Source: Streptomyces catenulae
GTDB lineage: Bacteria; Actinomycetota; Actinomycetes; Streptomycetales; Streptomycetaceae
Direction: 5' to 3'
Assembly: GCF_000718015.1 (NCBI RefSeq)
Contig: NZ_JODY01000046.1
Span: 1 to 40,094 of the forward strand
Length of the DNA stretch: 40,094 bases
Both the position numbers and the translations under genes were made by a program. The notes beneath the pieces were generated by a model, which saw nothing but the letters and a program-made list of their open reading frames with translations, ran no database searches and had not been told where the DNA came from. The stretch's first letter is position 1. Each line of letters opens with the position of its first letter. This document shows, piece after piece, positions 19,262 through 28,608 of this stretch.

Positions 19262-20884
19262 TCACCCCAGGAGACCGCCCAGGGCCCCGGTGTGCTCCTT
19301 CGGCTTGCCGGTCGCGCCGTCACCGGAGGAGCCGGTGGTCCCGCCGCCCGTGCCGCCGGACGGCTGCGCCGTGGTCGGCTCCGGGGCGCGGGTCGAGGCG
19401 GAGTGCTGCGGGGCGCCGGTGGTGGCGCCCGCGCCGGGCTGGTGACCGGCGCCGCTGGTCGCCCCGGCGGTCGGCGAGCTGCTGCCCGCGGGCGAGGACG
19501 GCGTGCCCGTCGGACCGGCGGTGTGCCCGGCGCCCGGCAGCGGCGTACCGGGGCGGTGCGGGGCCGCGGTCCGGGTCTGCTGCGGGTGGGTCGCCTGCCG
19601 GTGCGGGCTGGGCAGCGGCCGACCGGGGAGGTTGTTGATCGCCGGTTCGCCGGGCCGCGGTACGGACGTGACCGTCGCCGACCGTACGGCGCCGCCGAGC
19701 ACCGAGCCGATCAGCAGCGTCAGCCCGGCGATCACCGCGGTCATCGCCGCGCCACGGCGCAGCACCCGGCGCCGCAGGTCGATGACGTCGACGCGGGGGC
19801 CGAGCCGCCGCCACGCCTCACCGGCCAGCCGGGCGTCGAGGGAGTACACCGGGGCGCCCGCGATGACCAGCGGGCTCCAGGCGGCGAGGTAGATGATGTC
19901 CGGCGCGTCGTACGCCGGGATGCTGTGCCAGGTGACGGTCATCAGCAGCACCGCGGAGAGCAGCGCGCCGACCGACGCGGCCAGCCGCTGCCACAGCCCG
20001 CAGATGGTCAGCACACCGACCACGACCTGGAGGAACGCAACGGTGAGCCCGGCGCCCACCGGGTGCGCCAGCGCGAAGTCGCGCAGCGGCACGGCGAGCG
20101 CCCACGGCTCCAGCGACGTCAGCCACTTCACCATCGAGCCGCGCTCGCCGCCGTCGAAGTAGACGGGGTCGCAGAGCTTGCCCATGCCCGCGTAGATCGA
20201 GATCAGGCCGAGGAAGATGCGCAGCGGCAGCAGGACGACGCCGAGGTTCATCCGGCGGCCCGGGTAGTAGGCGTGGCGGACGCTGTCGCCGCCGCGGCGC
20301 CGCTCGGCCGCGTAGCTCTCCCGCGCCTCGAAGCGGTCCGCGTCGCCGTCGCCCGCGTACGCGTCGTCGTAGGCGGCGTCGCGCGCGCCCGCGAACGCCT
20401 CCCGGTCGGCGCCGTACGGGTCGTACGGGCCGCCGCCGGGGCGCACCGGGCGCAGCAGCGTGGTGTCGGCGTCGGCGGGGGTGCGCTGGCCGATGACGGT
20501 GGGGCCGCCGTCGGCGGTCACCCGCGGCAGGATCTGCGTCGCCGCGGCGTCGTCGCCCTCGTCGGTGTCCAGGCCGATGCCGGAGGTGCGGACGGCGCGC
20601 AGGAGCTGGGTGGTGGCGCCGGCCGAGCCGCCCGGATCGGTGCGGCCGCTCCACACCACGGGCGCCCGGCGACCGCCGCCCCGCGCGCCGAGCACGGGGG
20701 CCCGGGCACCGGCCCTGGCCCGGCCCACGACGGGCGCGGCGAGCTGTACGCGGAAGCTGGCGTGGTTGACGATGACCTGCGCGGGATCGCACGGCACCTT
20801 GACCGAGCTCAGCGGCGGCTCGTCGTCGAAGCCCGGCGAGCGTCCCCCCGTAGGCATGCGGGGTGTTCTGGTGTCCACGCTCAT
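19262..20884 (-). CDS. DoxX-family membrane protein with long low-complexity tail
   Basis: A 540-residue protein in three parts. Residues 1-210 are hydrophilic and charged, presumably cytoplasmic. Residues about 212-345 are a four-helix DoxX domain (LGVVLLPLRIFLGLISIYAGMGKL, then AFLQVVVGVLTICGLWQRL). Another membrane segment at about 380-400 is followed by some 135 residues rich in Thr, Ser, Pro and Gly, a likely extracytoplasmic tail. DoxX proteins are small quinol- or thiol-linked membrane proteins; in mycobacteria one works with superoxide dismutase and a thiosulfate sulfurtransferase. This one is far longer than the usual 130-180 residues. The ATG at 20884 lacks a clear ribosome site, so the start is uncertain. 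Confidence 0.82.
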   Translation of the reverse strand: MSVDTRTPRMPTGGRSPGFDDEPPLSSVKVPCDPAQVIVNHASFRVQLAAPVVGRARAGARAPVLGARGGGRRAPVVWSGRTDPGGSAGATTQLLRAVRTSGIGLDTDEGDDAAATQILPRVTADGGPTVIGQRTPADADTTLLRPVRPGGGPYDPYGADREAFAGARDAAYDDAYAGDGDADRFEARESYAAERRRGGDSVRHAYYPGRRMNLGVVLLPLRIFLGLISIYAGMGKLCDPVYFDGGERGSMVKWLTSLEPWALAVPLRDFALAHPVGAGLTVAFLQVVVGVLTICGLWQRLAASVGALLSAVLLMTVTWHSIPAYDAPDIIYLAAWSPLVIAGAPVYSLDARLAGEAWRRLGPRVDVIDLRRRVLRRGAAMTAVIAGLTLLIGSVLGGAVRSATVTSVPRPGEPAINNLPGRPLPSPHRQATHPQQTRTAAPHRPGTPLPGAGHTAGPTGTPSSPAGSSSPTAGATSGAGHQPGAGATTGAPQHSASTRAPEPTTAQPSGGTGGGTTGSSGDGATGKPKEHTGALGGLLG

Positions 20885-20969
20885 CTAACCGAGTGACGAG
20901 CGGTTAAGACACTGCCTTGACCTGGCCGATCTGTCCGAGACCCGTCAAAAAATCACAGGATCGCCGGAT

Positions 20970-21011
20970 GCCGCACGGAGCGTCACGCCTTGCCCTGTGA
21001 CTCCGTGCGGC
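20970..21011 (-). terminator. hairpin terminator downstream of rlmB
   Basis: GCCGCACGGAG at 20970-20980 pairs with CTCCGTGCGGC at 21001-21011, with four more pairs (TCAC/GTGA) inside after a two-base bulge. On the minus strand a run of six T follows some 17 bases later. It sits between the rlmB stop (21058) and the DoxX start. Confidence 0.75.
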
Positions 21012-21057
21012 GAGGCCGCCGGACGCGGGCCACGGCCCGGCGCCCGGCGGGATGCGC

Positions 21058-22014
21058 TCAGCCGCGGCGGCGGGCCGCCTCCCACAGGACGACACCGGCG
21101 GCGACACCGGCGTTCAGCGACTCGGCGCCACCCGGCATCGGGATCCGCACCCGCACGTCACAGGTCTCGCCGACCAGCCGCGACAGGCCCTTGCCCTCGC
21201 TGCCGACGACGATCACGACCGGCCCGTCCAGCGCCTCGACGTCCTGCAGCTCCATCTCACCGTCGGCGGCCAGCCCGACGACCATGAGACCGGCCTTCTG
21301 GTACTGCTCCAGCGTCCGGGTCAGGTTGGTGGCACGGGCCACCGGCGTACGGGCCGCGGTGCCCGCCGAGGTCTTCCACGCACCGGCGGTCATCCCGGCC
21401 GCGCGGCGCTCCGGCACGACCACGCCGTGGCCGCCGAACGCGCAGACGGAACGGACGACCGCGCCCAGGTTCCGCGGGTCGGTGACGCCGTCCAGCGCCA
21501 CGATCAGCGGCTCCTCGCCGTTGTCGAACGCGGCGGCCGCCAGGTCCTCGGGGTGCGCGTAGTCGTACGGCGGCACCTGGAGGACGAGACCCTGGTGGTT
21601 GAGGCCGTTGGTCATCCGGTCCAGCTCGGGGCGGGGCGCCTCCATCAGATTGATGTCGCCGCGCTGGGTGGCGAGCTGGAGCGCCTCGCGGACCCGCTCG
21701 TCGGAGTCGATGAACTGCTGGACGTAGAGGGTGGTCGCGGGCACGCCGTCGCGCAGCGCCTCGAAGACCGGGTTACGGCCGACGACCAGCTCGGCCGTGC
21801 CCTTCGCGCCGCCGCGCCGCGGGGCGGGACGGCGCGCCGCCACCTGCCGCGCCTTGGCGTTGGCGACCCGATTCTTGACATGTCCCTTGCGGGCGGAGGC
21901 GGGCGGCGTCGGGCCCTTGCCTTCGAGGCCCTTGCGCCGCTGGCCGCCGCTGCCCATCTGCGCGCCCTTCTTGTTGGACGTGCGGCGGTTCCTGCGCTGG
22001 CTGTTGCCGGCCAT
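21058..22014 (-). CDS. rlmB: 23S rRNA (guanosine-2'-O-)-methyltransferase RlmB
   Basis: A 318-residue SpoU/TrmH-family enzyme that methylates the 2'-OH of a guanosine in the 23S rRNA peptidyl-transferase region. An N-terminal basic extension of about 75 residues ([13 protein letters not shown]) precedes the substrate-binding domain ([13 protein letters not shown]). The knotted SPOUT domain shows [28 protein letters not shown] and [17 protein letters not shown], the three classical motifs that bind S-adenosylmethionine. It follows cysS on the same strand with a 187-base gap, the usual actinobacterial order. Confidence 0.95.
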   Translation of the reverse strand: MAGNSQRRNRRTSNKKGAQMGSGGQRRKGLEGKGPTPPASARKGHVKNRVANAKARQVAARRPAPRRGGAKGTAELVVGRNPVFEALRDGVPATTLYVQQFIDSDERVREALQLATQRGDINLMEAPRPELDRMTNGLNHQGLVLQVPPYDYAHPEDLAAAAFDNGEEPLIVALDGVTDPRNLGAVVRSVCAFGGHGVVVPERRAAGMTAGAWKTSAGTAARTPVARATNLTRTLEQYQKAGLMVVGLAADGEMELQDVEALDGPVVIVVGSEGKGLSRLVGETCDVRVRIPMPGGAESLNAGVAAGVVLWEAARRRG

Positions 22015-22062
22015 GGGTCACCCGTTTCTTCACTGCGCTCGACGTCTCGCGACGTGGAGTGG

Positions 22063-22074
22063 ATACGTACGTAT
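22063..22074. promoter_or_regulatory. palindrome ATACGTACGTAT upstream of rlmB
   Basis: A perfect 12-base palindrome in an A/T-richer patch, 49 bases upstream of the rlmB start and within the cysS-rlmB gap. It may be part of an rlmB promoter or an operator. Nothing else supports it. Confidence 0.25.
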
Positions 22075-22201
22075 GGATTGAGTGTCGCCCGCGGCCGCCG
22101 GGGAGGGCGAATCCGGACGGCGGCCGGGGTGCCACGGCGACGGTGCCGCCGTGGCGTGCGACGAGGTCAGGGCAGCGCGGCGGTGCGGTGCCCGGGAGTG
22201 G

Positions 22202-23593
<1,392 letters not shown>

Positions 23594-23768
23594 GGAACCA
23601 GGGTAGTCGGAACGAGGGAGTGCCCTGTGCCCCCTGGGGCCCGCGGTCACCGAAGCGTGACACTCGCCCGATGTGCTCCGGATCGCCCGCCGCACCCGAC
23701 GCCGCGCACCACCGTCCTCTCCCCCGTCTTTCCGGCCACCGGACACCGGCGCCGCACCGGCCGCCCGG

Positions 23769-24179
23769 TCAGAGGCGCTCGATCACCTTGTGCGGCGTGA
23801 TCCGTATGATCACCCGCTCCTCGGGCCCCTCCGCCGCCGATTCCGGGGCGTACTCCGCGAAGTCCTTGCCGGTGTACTTCCGCGACACCGCGTCCAGCAT
23901 CCTGCGGCCCTCGTCGGTGGTGAAGGTGACGGTGCCGCGGATCTCTGCGTAGGACTCCGGGGCGTCGGCGGGCTGGACGAGGACGCCGACGCGGGGGTCG
24001 CGGCGGAGGTTCCGCGCCTTGCGTCGGCCGCGGGTGGTGGAGATCAGCAGCTCCTCGCCGTCCCGCTGCACCCAGACCGGGGAGAGCTGCGGGCTGCCGT
24101 CCGGCTGGAGCGTGGCGACGGTCACGACGACGGGGCTGTCGAGGAGCTTCTTGAGGGCGTCGGAGAAGGTGGCGGTCAC
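23769..24179 (-). CDS. PPOX-class F420/flavin-dependent oxidoreductase
   Basis: A 136-residue split-barrel protein of the pyridoxamine-phosphate-oxidase-like superfamily common in actinomycetes. Typical segments are VVTVATLQPDGSPQLSPVWVQRDGEELLIST, RKARNLRRDPRVGVLV and VRGT-like EIRGTVTFT. Members reduce substrates with F420H2 or FMN or bind heme; which one applies here cannot be decided from sequence alone. GTG 24179 follows AGGAAGG at seven bases, better than the ATG further upstream. It lies between ispF and cysS but is separated from each by more than 150 bases, and a terminator follows ispF. Confidence 0.85.
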   Translation of the reverse strand: MTATFSDALKKLLDSPVVVTVATLQPDGSPQLSPVWVQRDGEELLISTTRGRRKARNLRRDPRVGVLVQPADAPESYAEIRGTVTFTTDEGRRMLDAVSRKYTGKDFAEYAPESAAEGPEERVIIRITPHKVIERL

Positions 24180-24286
24180 GGGAGGGCCTTCCTGAAACTC
24201 GGTCCGGCGGTGAACACTCCGTAGCTTCCCCCACATCTCCACCGCCCACCGCTCTTCCCGCCGTTCTCAGGGAGATGCCGGGGCTC

Positions 24287-24342
24287 CCCGTAGGGGCCGC
24301 CCGCCCCGACCGGCGGGCCGCCTCCGGCACCTCCCCTACGGG
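24287..24342 (-). terminator. terminator downstream of ispF
   Basis: CCCGTAGGGG at 24287-24296 pairs perfectly with CCCCTACGGG at 24333-24342, and an inner CCCGCC/GGCGGG stem adds to it. It begins directly after the ispF stop, ending the carD-ispD-ispF group. Confidence 0.75.
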
Positions 24343-24343
24343 T

Positions 24344-24877
24344 TCACGCCGTACGGACCACCAGCGCGGTCGCCACCGCCGCGAGCCCCTCCGCACGGCC
24401 GGTGAGACCGAGACCGTCCGAGGTCGTGCCGGAGACCGAGACCGGCGCCCCGACGGCGGCGGACAGCGCCCGCTGCGCCTCGTCCCGCCGCTTGCCGACC
24501 TTCGGCCGTACGCCGATGACCTGCACGGAGACGTTGCCGATGGCGAACCCTTCGGCCCGTACGATGCGCGCCGCCTCGGCGAGCAGGGTCACACCGGAGG
24601 CACCGGACCACTCGGGGCGGTCGGTGCCGAAGTGCGCGCCGAGGTCGCCGACCCCGGCGGCGGAGAACAGCGCGTCACAGGCGGCGTGCGCGGCCACGTC
24701 ACCGTCGCTGTGCCCGGCGAGACCGTACTCGGCGCCCTCCCACAGCAGCCCGGCGCACCACAGCTCCCGCCCCCGCTCGAAGGCGTGGACGTCGGTGCCG
24801 ATCCCGACGAGCGGCATCCCGGGCACCCCGACGACGCCCTCCGCCCCGGACCGCTCGACCGGCTCAGACATACCCAT
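24344..24877 (-). CDS. ispF: 2-C-methyl-D-erythritol 2,4-cyclodiphosphate synthase
   Basis: A 177-residue enzyme of the MEP pathway of isoprenoid synthesis. It converts CDP-ME 2-phosphate to the cyclic diphosphate with loss of CMP. The metal site is visible as GIGTDVHAF (Asp and His) and the following [22 protein letters not shown] with its His, and the C-terminal [15 protein letters not shown] is the CDP-binding loop. An extension of about 20 residues precedes the core. The ATG at 24877 is inside the end of ispD (14-base overlap) and has GGAGGG just upstream, so the two are translationally coupled. Confidence 0.96.
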   Translation of the reverse strand: MGMSEPVERSGAEGVVGVPGMPLVGIGTDVHAFERGRELWCAGLLWEGAEYGLAGHSDGDVAAHAACDALFSAAGVGDLGAHFGTDRPEWSGASGVTLLAEAARIVRAEGFAIGNVSVQVIGVRPKVGKRRDEAQRALSAAVGAPVSVSGTTSDGLGLTGRAEGLAAVATALVVRTA

Positions 24878-25607
24878 CAGTGGCCCTCCTACGGGCGAGT
24901 ACGGCCTCGGCCAGGACGAGGTCCAGCGGCCGGGTCACCTTGAACGCTTCCTCATGGCCGGGGACGACGACGACCGGCGCCCCGAGCCGTTCCACCAGAC
25001 CCGCGTCGTCGGTGGCGCCCTCGCCCTCGACGACCGTGTCGTGCGCCTTGAGCAGGGTCTCCCGGTCGAAGCCCTGCGGCGTCTGCACGGCGCGCAGCAG
25101 CGCCCGCTCCGGGGTGCCGGTCACCGGCTCCGCCTCACCCTTGGGGCGCGGTTCGACCCGCTTGACGGTGTCGGCGAGCGGCAGCGCCGGGACGACCGCC
25201 GGGGCTCCGGAGCGGACCGCGGCGATCACCGCGTCGACGGTGTCGACGGGCACCAGCGGTCGCGCGGCGTCGTGCACGAGGACCACGTCGACGTCGTCGG
25301 GGAGCGCGTCGAGCCCGCGGCGCACCGACTCCTGGCGGGTCTCGCCGCCGGGCACCACCAGCAGTTCGGCGCGGCCGAAGGAGTGCTCGTCGAGGAGGGC
25401 GCGCACCTCGGGCGCGCCGTCCGGCGGGGCGACCACGACGACGAGGGAGACGGCGCGGGACGCGGCCATCGCGCGGACCGCGTGGACCAGCATCGGAGTG
25501 CCGCCGAGGGTCCGTAGCGCCTTGGGGGCACCGGGTCCGAGACGGACACCGCGACCGGCCGCGGGGATCACCGCGGCGGTACGGATCGGGCGGGAGGGAT
25601 CTGGCAT
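24864..25607 (-). CDS. ispD: 2-C-methyl-D-erythritol 4-phosphate cytidylyltransferase
   Basis: A 247-residue enzyme that couples CTP to 2-C-methyl-D-erythritol 4-phosphate, two steps ahead of IspF. The CTP-binding loop is [20 protein letters not shown], with the conserved Arg and Lys. [12 protein letters not shown] and the C-terminal [11 protein letters not shown] motif complete the family pattern. It overlaps ispF by 14 bases. carD lies upstream on the same strand with a gap of 365 bases, so this pair may have its own promoter in that gap. Confidence 0.96.
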   Translation of the reverse strand: MPDPSRPIRTAAVIPAAGRGVRLGPGAPKALRTLGGTPMLVHAVRAMAASRAVSLVVVVAPPDGAPEVRALLDEHSFGRAELLVVPGGETRQESVRRGLDALPDDVDVVLVHDAARPLVPVDTVDAVIAAVRSGAPAVVPALPLADTVKRVEPRPKGEAEPVTGTPERALLRAVQTPQGFDRETLLKAHDTVVEGEGATDDAGLVERLGAPVVVVPGHEEAFKVTRPLDLVLAEAVLARRRATDGYV

Positions 25608-25972
25608 CGAGGGCTCCGGAGTCCGGGGGTTCCCGGAATTGGGGCAGACAGGTTTGTTGTCGCGGCCGACGTGGGTATGGCCTCACCGTGCCGGGCGCCA
25701 CGCCTCAACCGCCCCTTCCGTGACAGTGGTCGAGGCTGTTGTCCGAGCCCGGCACACCACTTCGCCGTCCGGCAGGCGTCAGCCGTCCCGGGATCGGCCG
25801 CGCGGGGCGCAGATATGCCGCAGCGCCCGGCAACAGATCCTCCCGGAGGGGATCGTCATCGGGCACCGCGGCATCACTGCGTGCTCACTGCTGCGGCGCG
25901 TCGTGCGCGCCGCTCACCACGCCGGTCCGTCCGTGACGTCGCACGGAGCGCTACGGCGCGGTCTGCGCGTCG
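25608..25972. other. carD-ispD gap, no gene seen
   Basis: 365 bases between carD stop and ispD start. No frame looks coding. A promoter for ispDF is expected here, but I could not place one with confidence. Confidence 0.4.
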
Positions 25973-26455
25973 TCAGGACGCGAGGACCTCGTCGAGCAGG
26001 GCCTCGGCCTTGTCTTCGTTGGTGTTCTCCGCGAGGGCGAGCTCGCTCACCAGGATCTGGCGTGCCTTGGCGAGCATGCGCTTCTCACCGGCGGACAGTC
26101 CGCGCTCACGCTCCCGGCGCCAGAGATCGCGCACCACTTCGGCGACCTTGATCACGTCACCGGAGGCGAGCTTCTCAAGATTCGCCTTGTAACGACGGGA
26201 CCAGTTCGTCGGCTCTTCGGCGTACGGTGCACGCAGCACCTCGAAGACCCGGTCCAGCCCGTCCTGGCCGACCACATCGCGCACACCGACGAACTCCGCA
26301 TTGTCCGCCGGTACGCGAACCGTAAGATCGCCCTGGGCGACCTTCAGCACCAAGTAGGTCTTGTCCACGCCTTTGATCTGGCGAGTTTCGATGGCCTCGA
26401 TCAGCGCGGCCCCGTGATGGGGATAGACCACGGTGTCGCCAACCTTGAACGTCAT
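25973..26455 (-). CDS. carD: CarD-family RNA polymerase-binding regulator
   Basis: A 160-residue global transcription factor. Residues 1-60 form the RNA-polymerase-interacting domain ([20 protein letters not shown]... [16 protein letters not shown]). The rest is a helical DNA-binding domain with the conserved tryptophan region ([25 protein letters not shown]). CarD stabilises open promoter complexes, especially at rRNA promoters, and is essential in mycobacteria. The ATG at 26455 was preferred over one 10 codons upstream because the length and N terminus then match other actinobacterial CarD proteins. A 13-base palindrome lies 41 bases upstream. Confidence 0.96.
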   Translation of the reverse strand: MTFKVGDTVVYPHHGAALIEAIETRQIKGVDKTYLVLKVAQGDLTVRVPADNAEFVGVRDVVGQDGLDRVFEVLRAPYAEEPTNWSRRYKANLEKLASGDVIKVAEVVRDLWRRERERGLSAGEKRMLAKARQILVSELALAENTNEDKAEALLDEVLAS

Positions 26456-26495
26456 GTGACAGGTACCCCTTCCGTGGCTATCCATGCTAACACGG

Positions 26496-26508
26496 GAACG
26501 GACCGTTC
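26496..26508. promoter_or_regulatory. palindrome GAACGGACCGTTC upstream of carD
   Basis: Perfect six-base arms around a central A. It is in the likely promoter zone of carD. Either an operator or chance. Confidence 0.3.
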
Positions 26509-26753
26509 TGAATGGCGTTTTCGCAGGTCAGGGCATATCTCGGGGCTTGACAACAGCGGCCGCGTCGTGCTGCACAGGGGGGCGGAATGCAGGTATCCGC
26601 AGGTGAGAGGTGTTTCTCCGGTGAAGGGAAACGTGCCCGCGACGAGCCCGGAAGCACCCGCCCGACAGGGCGAAAGGTCCACTTTGTACCGATCCGTATG
26701 AGCGACTTCCGCTACTCCGTTCGGACTCTGTCGATCTCTCGGACGGGTTTCTG

Positions 26754-26840
26754 GAATTGATCACCTTCGGGTGTGCGGACCCGGTGATCAATTCTGTGGT
26801 CGGACGGTTTTCCCGGCGAATACTTCTTTCGTCGGGGAAC
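26754..26840. ncRNA. candidate structured RNA or operator: two adjacent hairpins
   Basis: GAATTGATCACC at 26754-26765 is perfectly complementary to GGTGATCAATTC at 26783-26794 (12-base stem, 17-base loop). Twelve bases later, 26807-26820 can pair with 26827-26840 using G-U pairs. No known RNA family is recognised; the strand is undetermined. Confidence 0.3.
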
Positions 26841-27156
26841 GGCACGGATTCCGGCCGCCCGACCTCGGTAACTCGCTCTCCGTGCATATTCCCGTCACAA
26901 ACCACCCGCCGTCGCACCCCGTGGAAGACACATGTGGAGGGGGTGGCTCCGGAGGGTCGGGGTGGCCCGTGATCGCTCTGGGGGCGGGTCGGGTGCGGCG
27001 GCGCGAAGGCGGCTCGGTAACCTAGCGGCGCTGACACACCCTTAGGGCGGCTTTACGCACCCGTCGATCATGACGCGTACGCTGCGCCGCCCAGCCGTCC
27101 ATCCGCGACCGGACGCCGTTCGGCCGCCGAAGCTCGTCCAAGGAGATGCCGCCGCC

Positions 27157-27831
27157 GTGAGCCGCAGCCTTCGACGCGGCGTCCTCGCCGCCACCGTCCT
27201 CACGCTCTCCATCGCCTCGCTCTCCGCGTGCAGCGCGGGGAACGACGCCCAGACGCTGGAGATCAAGCCGGACAACGCCGAGACCTCCGTCGGTGACATC
27301 AAGGTCCAGAACGCCAACGTCGTCACCCAGCCCGACCTGAAGGCCAAGGGCCCGGCCGTGATCACCGCGACGGTGTTCAACAACGGCGTCAAGGACCAGA
27401 AGCTCGACTCCATCTCCCTGCCCGGCACCGGCCAGAGCGCCGAGCTGAGCCCGGCGAAGGGCGCCGCCAAGGGCCCCCTCACCGTGCCCGCCGGTGGTTA
27501 CCTGGTGCTCGGTGGCAAGGGCAACGCCTCGGCGGTCCTGGCCAACGGCCGGGAGGCCGCGCAGGACGGTAACGCGCAGCCGGTCACCTTCTCCTTCAGC
27601 CGCACCGGCAAGGTCCAGATCCCGGCGCTGGTCGTCCCCGCGCACGGTTACTTCAAGGACTTCGGTCCCGAGGTCGTCCCGCAGCCCGGCACCACGCCGA
27701 CCGGGACCGGCCAGCCCTCCGAGAGCGGCAAGCCCTCGGAGTCGGGGAAGCCGTCGGAGTCCGGCAAGCCCACCGAGTCGGGTCAGCCCGGTGCGCCCGC
27801 CGGTCACGACGAGGCGCACTCCGGCCACTGA
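27157..27831 (+). CDS. DUF461-type lipoprotein
   Basis: A 224-residue secreted lipoprotein. A basic, hydrophobic signal (RSLRRGVLAATVLTLSIASLSAC) ends in the lipobox LSAC, so Cys25 is the lipidated residue. A beta-rich domain follows (about 30-165, IKVQNANVVTQPDLKAKGPAVITATVFNNG), the pattern of DUF461/PCuAC-like proteins. It lacks the Met/His copper motif of true PCuAC chaperones, so I do not call it copper-binding. The end is a Pro-Ser-Glu-Gly-Lys repeat and a His-rich tip (GHDEAHSGH). GTG 27157 has AAGGAGA ten bases upstream. It converges with phoP, with a long terminator between them. Confidence 0.85.
   Translation: MSRSLRRGVLAATVLTLSIASLSACSAGNDAQTLEIKPDNAETSVGDIKVQNANVVTQPDLKAKGPAVITATVFNNGVKDQKLDSISLPGTGQSAELSPAKGAAKGPLTVPAGGYLVLGGKGNASAVLANGREAAQDGNAQPVTFSFSRTGKVQIPALVVPAHGYFKDFGPEVVPQPGTTPTGTGQPSESGKPSESGKPSESGKPTESGQPGAPAGHDEAHSGH
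27715..27786 (+). repeat. 18-bp coding repeats (PSESGK)
   Basis: Four consecutive in-frame units encoding PSESGK, PSESGK, PSESGK and PTESGQ in the C-terminal tail of the lipoprotein. Such flexible tails span the cell wall and often vary in copy number. Confidence 0.85.
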
Positions 27832-27839
27832 GCCGCCGC

Positions 27840-27900
27840 CCGTACAACGCCGCTGGGGCGCTCCTCCGATCCGGAGGGGCGCCCCAGTGGCGTTGTACGG
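27840..27900. terminator. long bidirectional terminator between lipoprotein and phoP
   Basis: A 61-base hairpin: CCGTACAACGCC pairs with GGCGTTGTACGG, CTGGGGCGC with GCGCCCCAG and CCTCCG with CGGAGG, each block separated by one mismatch. It lies between the stops at 27831 (plus) and 27928 (minus). Confidence 0.9.
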
Positions 27901-27927
27901 GGCCGCCCCGGAGGGCGGCCGGTCCGG

Positions 27928-28608
27928 TCACGGCTCGAACTTGTAGCCCAGTCCGCGGACGGTGACGAGGTAGCGCGGGGCGCCCGGGTCCGGTTCGATC
28001 TTGGCCCGGAGCCGCTTGACGTGGACGTCCAGCGTCTTGGTGTCGCCCACGTAGTCGGCGCCCCAGACGCGGTCGATCAGCTGCATACGGGTCAGCACCC
28101 GGCCGGCGTTGCGCAGCAGCATCTCCAGGAGGTCGAACTCCTTGAGGGGCAGGTCGACCTTGCCGCCGCCGACGGTCACGACGTGCCGGTCGACGTCCAT
28201 CCGGACCGGACCGGCCTCCAGGGCCTGCGGGGTGACCTCCTCCGGCTCGCCGCGGCGGCGCAGCACCGCGCGGATCCGGGCGACCAGCTCGCGCGAGGAG
28301 AACGGCTTGGTGACGTAGTCGTCGGCTCCTATTTCCAGGCCGACGACCTTGTCGATCTCGCTGTCCTTGGCGGTCACCATGATGACCGGGACGTTGGAGC
28401 GGCCCCGCAGCTGGCGGCAGACCTCGGTGCCGGGCAGGCCCGGCAGCATCAGGTCGAGCAGGACCAGATCGGCGCCGTTGCGCTCGAACTCGTCCAGGCC
28501 GTCGGGGCCCGTCGCCGCGATGGCGACCTCGAAGCCCTCCTTGCGGAGCATGTACGACAGTGCGTCGCTGAACGATTCCTCGTCCTCGACGACGAGCACT
28601 CGGGTCAC
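27928..28608 (-). CDS. phoP: phosphate-response regulator PhoP
   Basis: A 226-residue OmpR-family regulator of phosphate starvation and, in Streptomyces, of antibiotic production. The receiver has acidic E8-D9-E10, phospho-acceptor D52 in LVLLDLMLPG, T79 and K101 in YVTKPF. The winged-helix domain ends with TLDVHVKRLRAKIE and VRGLGYKFEP. The sequence is nearly what I recall for S. coelicolor PhoP. It overlaps phoR in an ATGA, so phoR and phoP form one operon and are translated together. It should bind the GTTCAC repeats found upstream of phoR and phoU. Confidence 0.96.
   Translation of the reverse strand: MTRVLVVEDEESFSDALSYMLRKEGFEVAIAATGPDGLDEFERNGADLVLLDLMLPGLPGTEVCRQLRGRSNVPVIMVTAKDSEIDKVVGLEIGADDYVTKPFSSRELVARIRAVLRRRGEPEEVTPQALEAGPVRMDVDRHVVTVGGGKVDLPLKEFDLLEMLLRNAGRVLTRMQLIDRVWGADYVGDTKTLDVHVKRLRAKIEPDPGAPRYLVTVRGLGYKFEP

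Larger units (their letters stand above)
26456..27156. other. 700-base divergent region between carD and lipoprotein, two stem-loops
   Basis: No gene is supported. The region is A/T-richer than its flanks and contains two consecutive hairpins at 26754-26794 and 26807-26840, far from either start codon. This would fit an unannotated small RNA, a long structured leader or operator DNA. The rest contains only the promoters of carD and the lipoprotein, which I could not place exactly. Confidence 0.45.
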
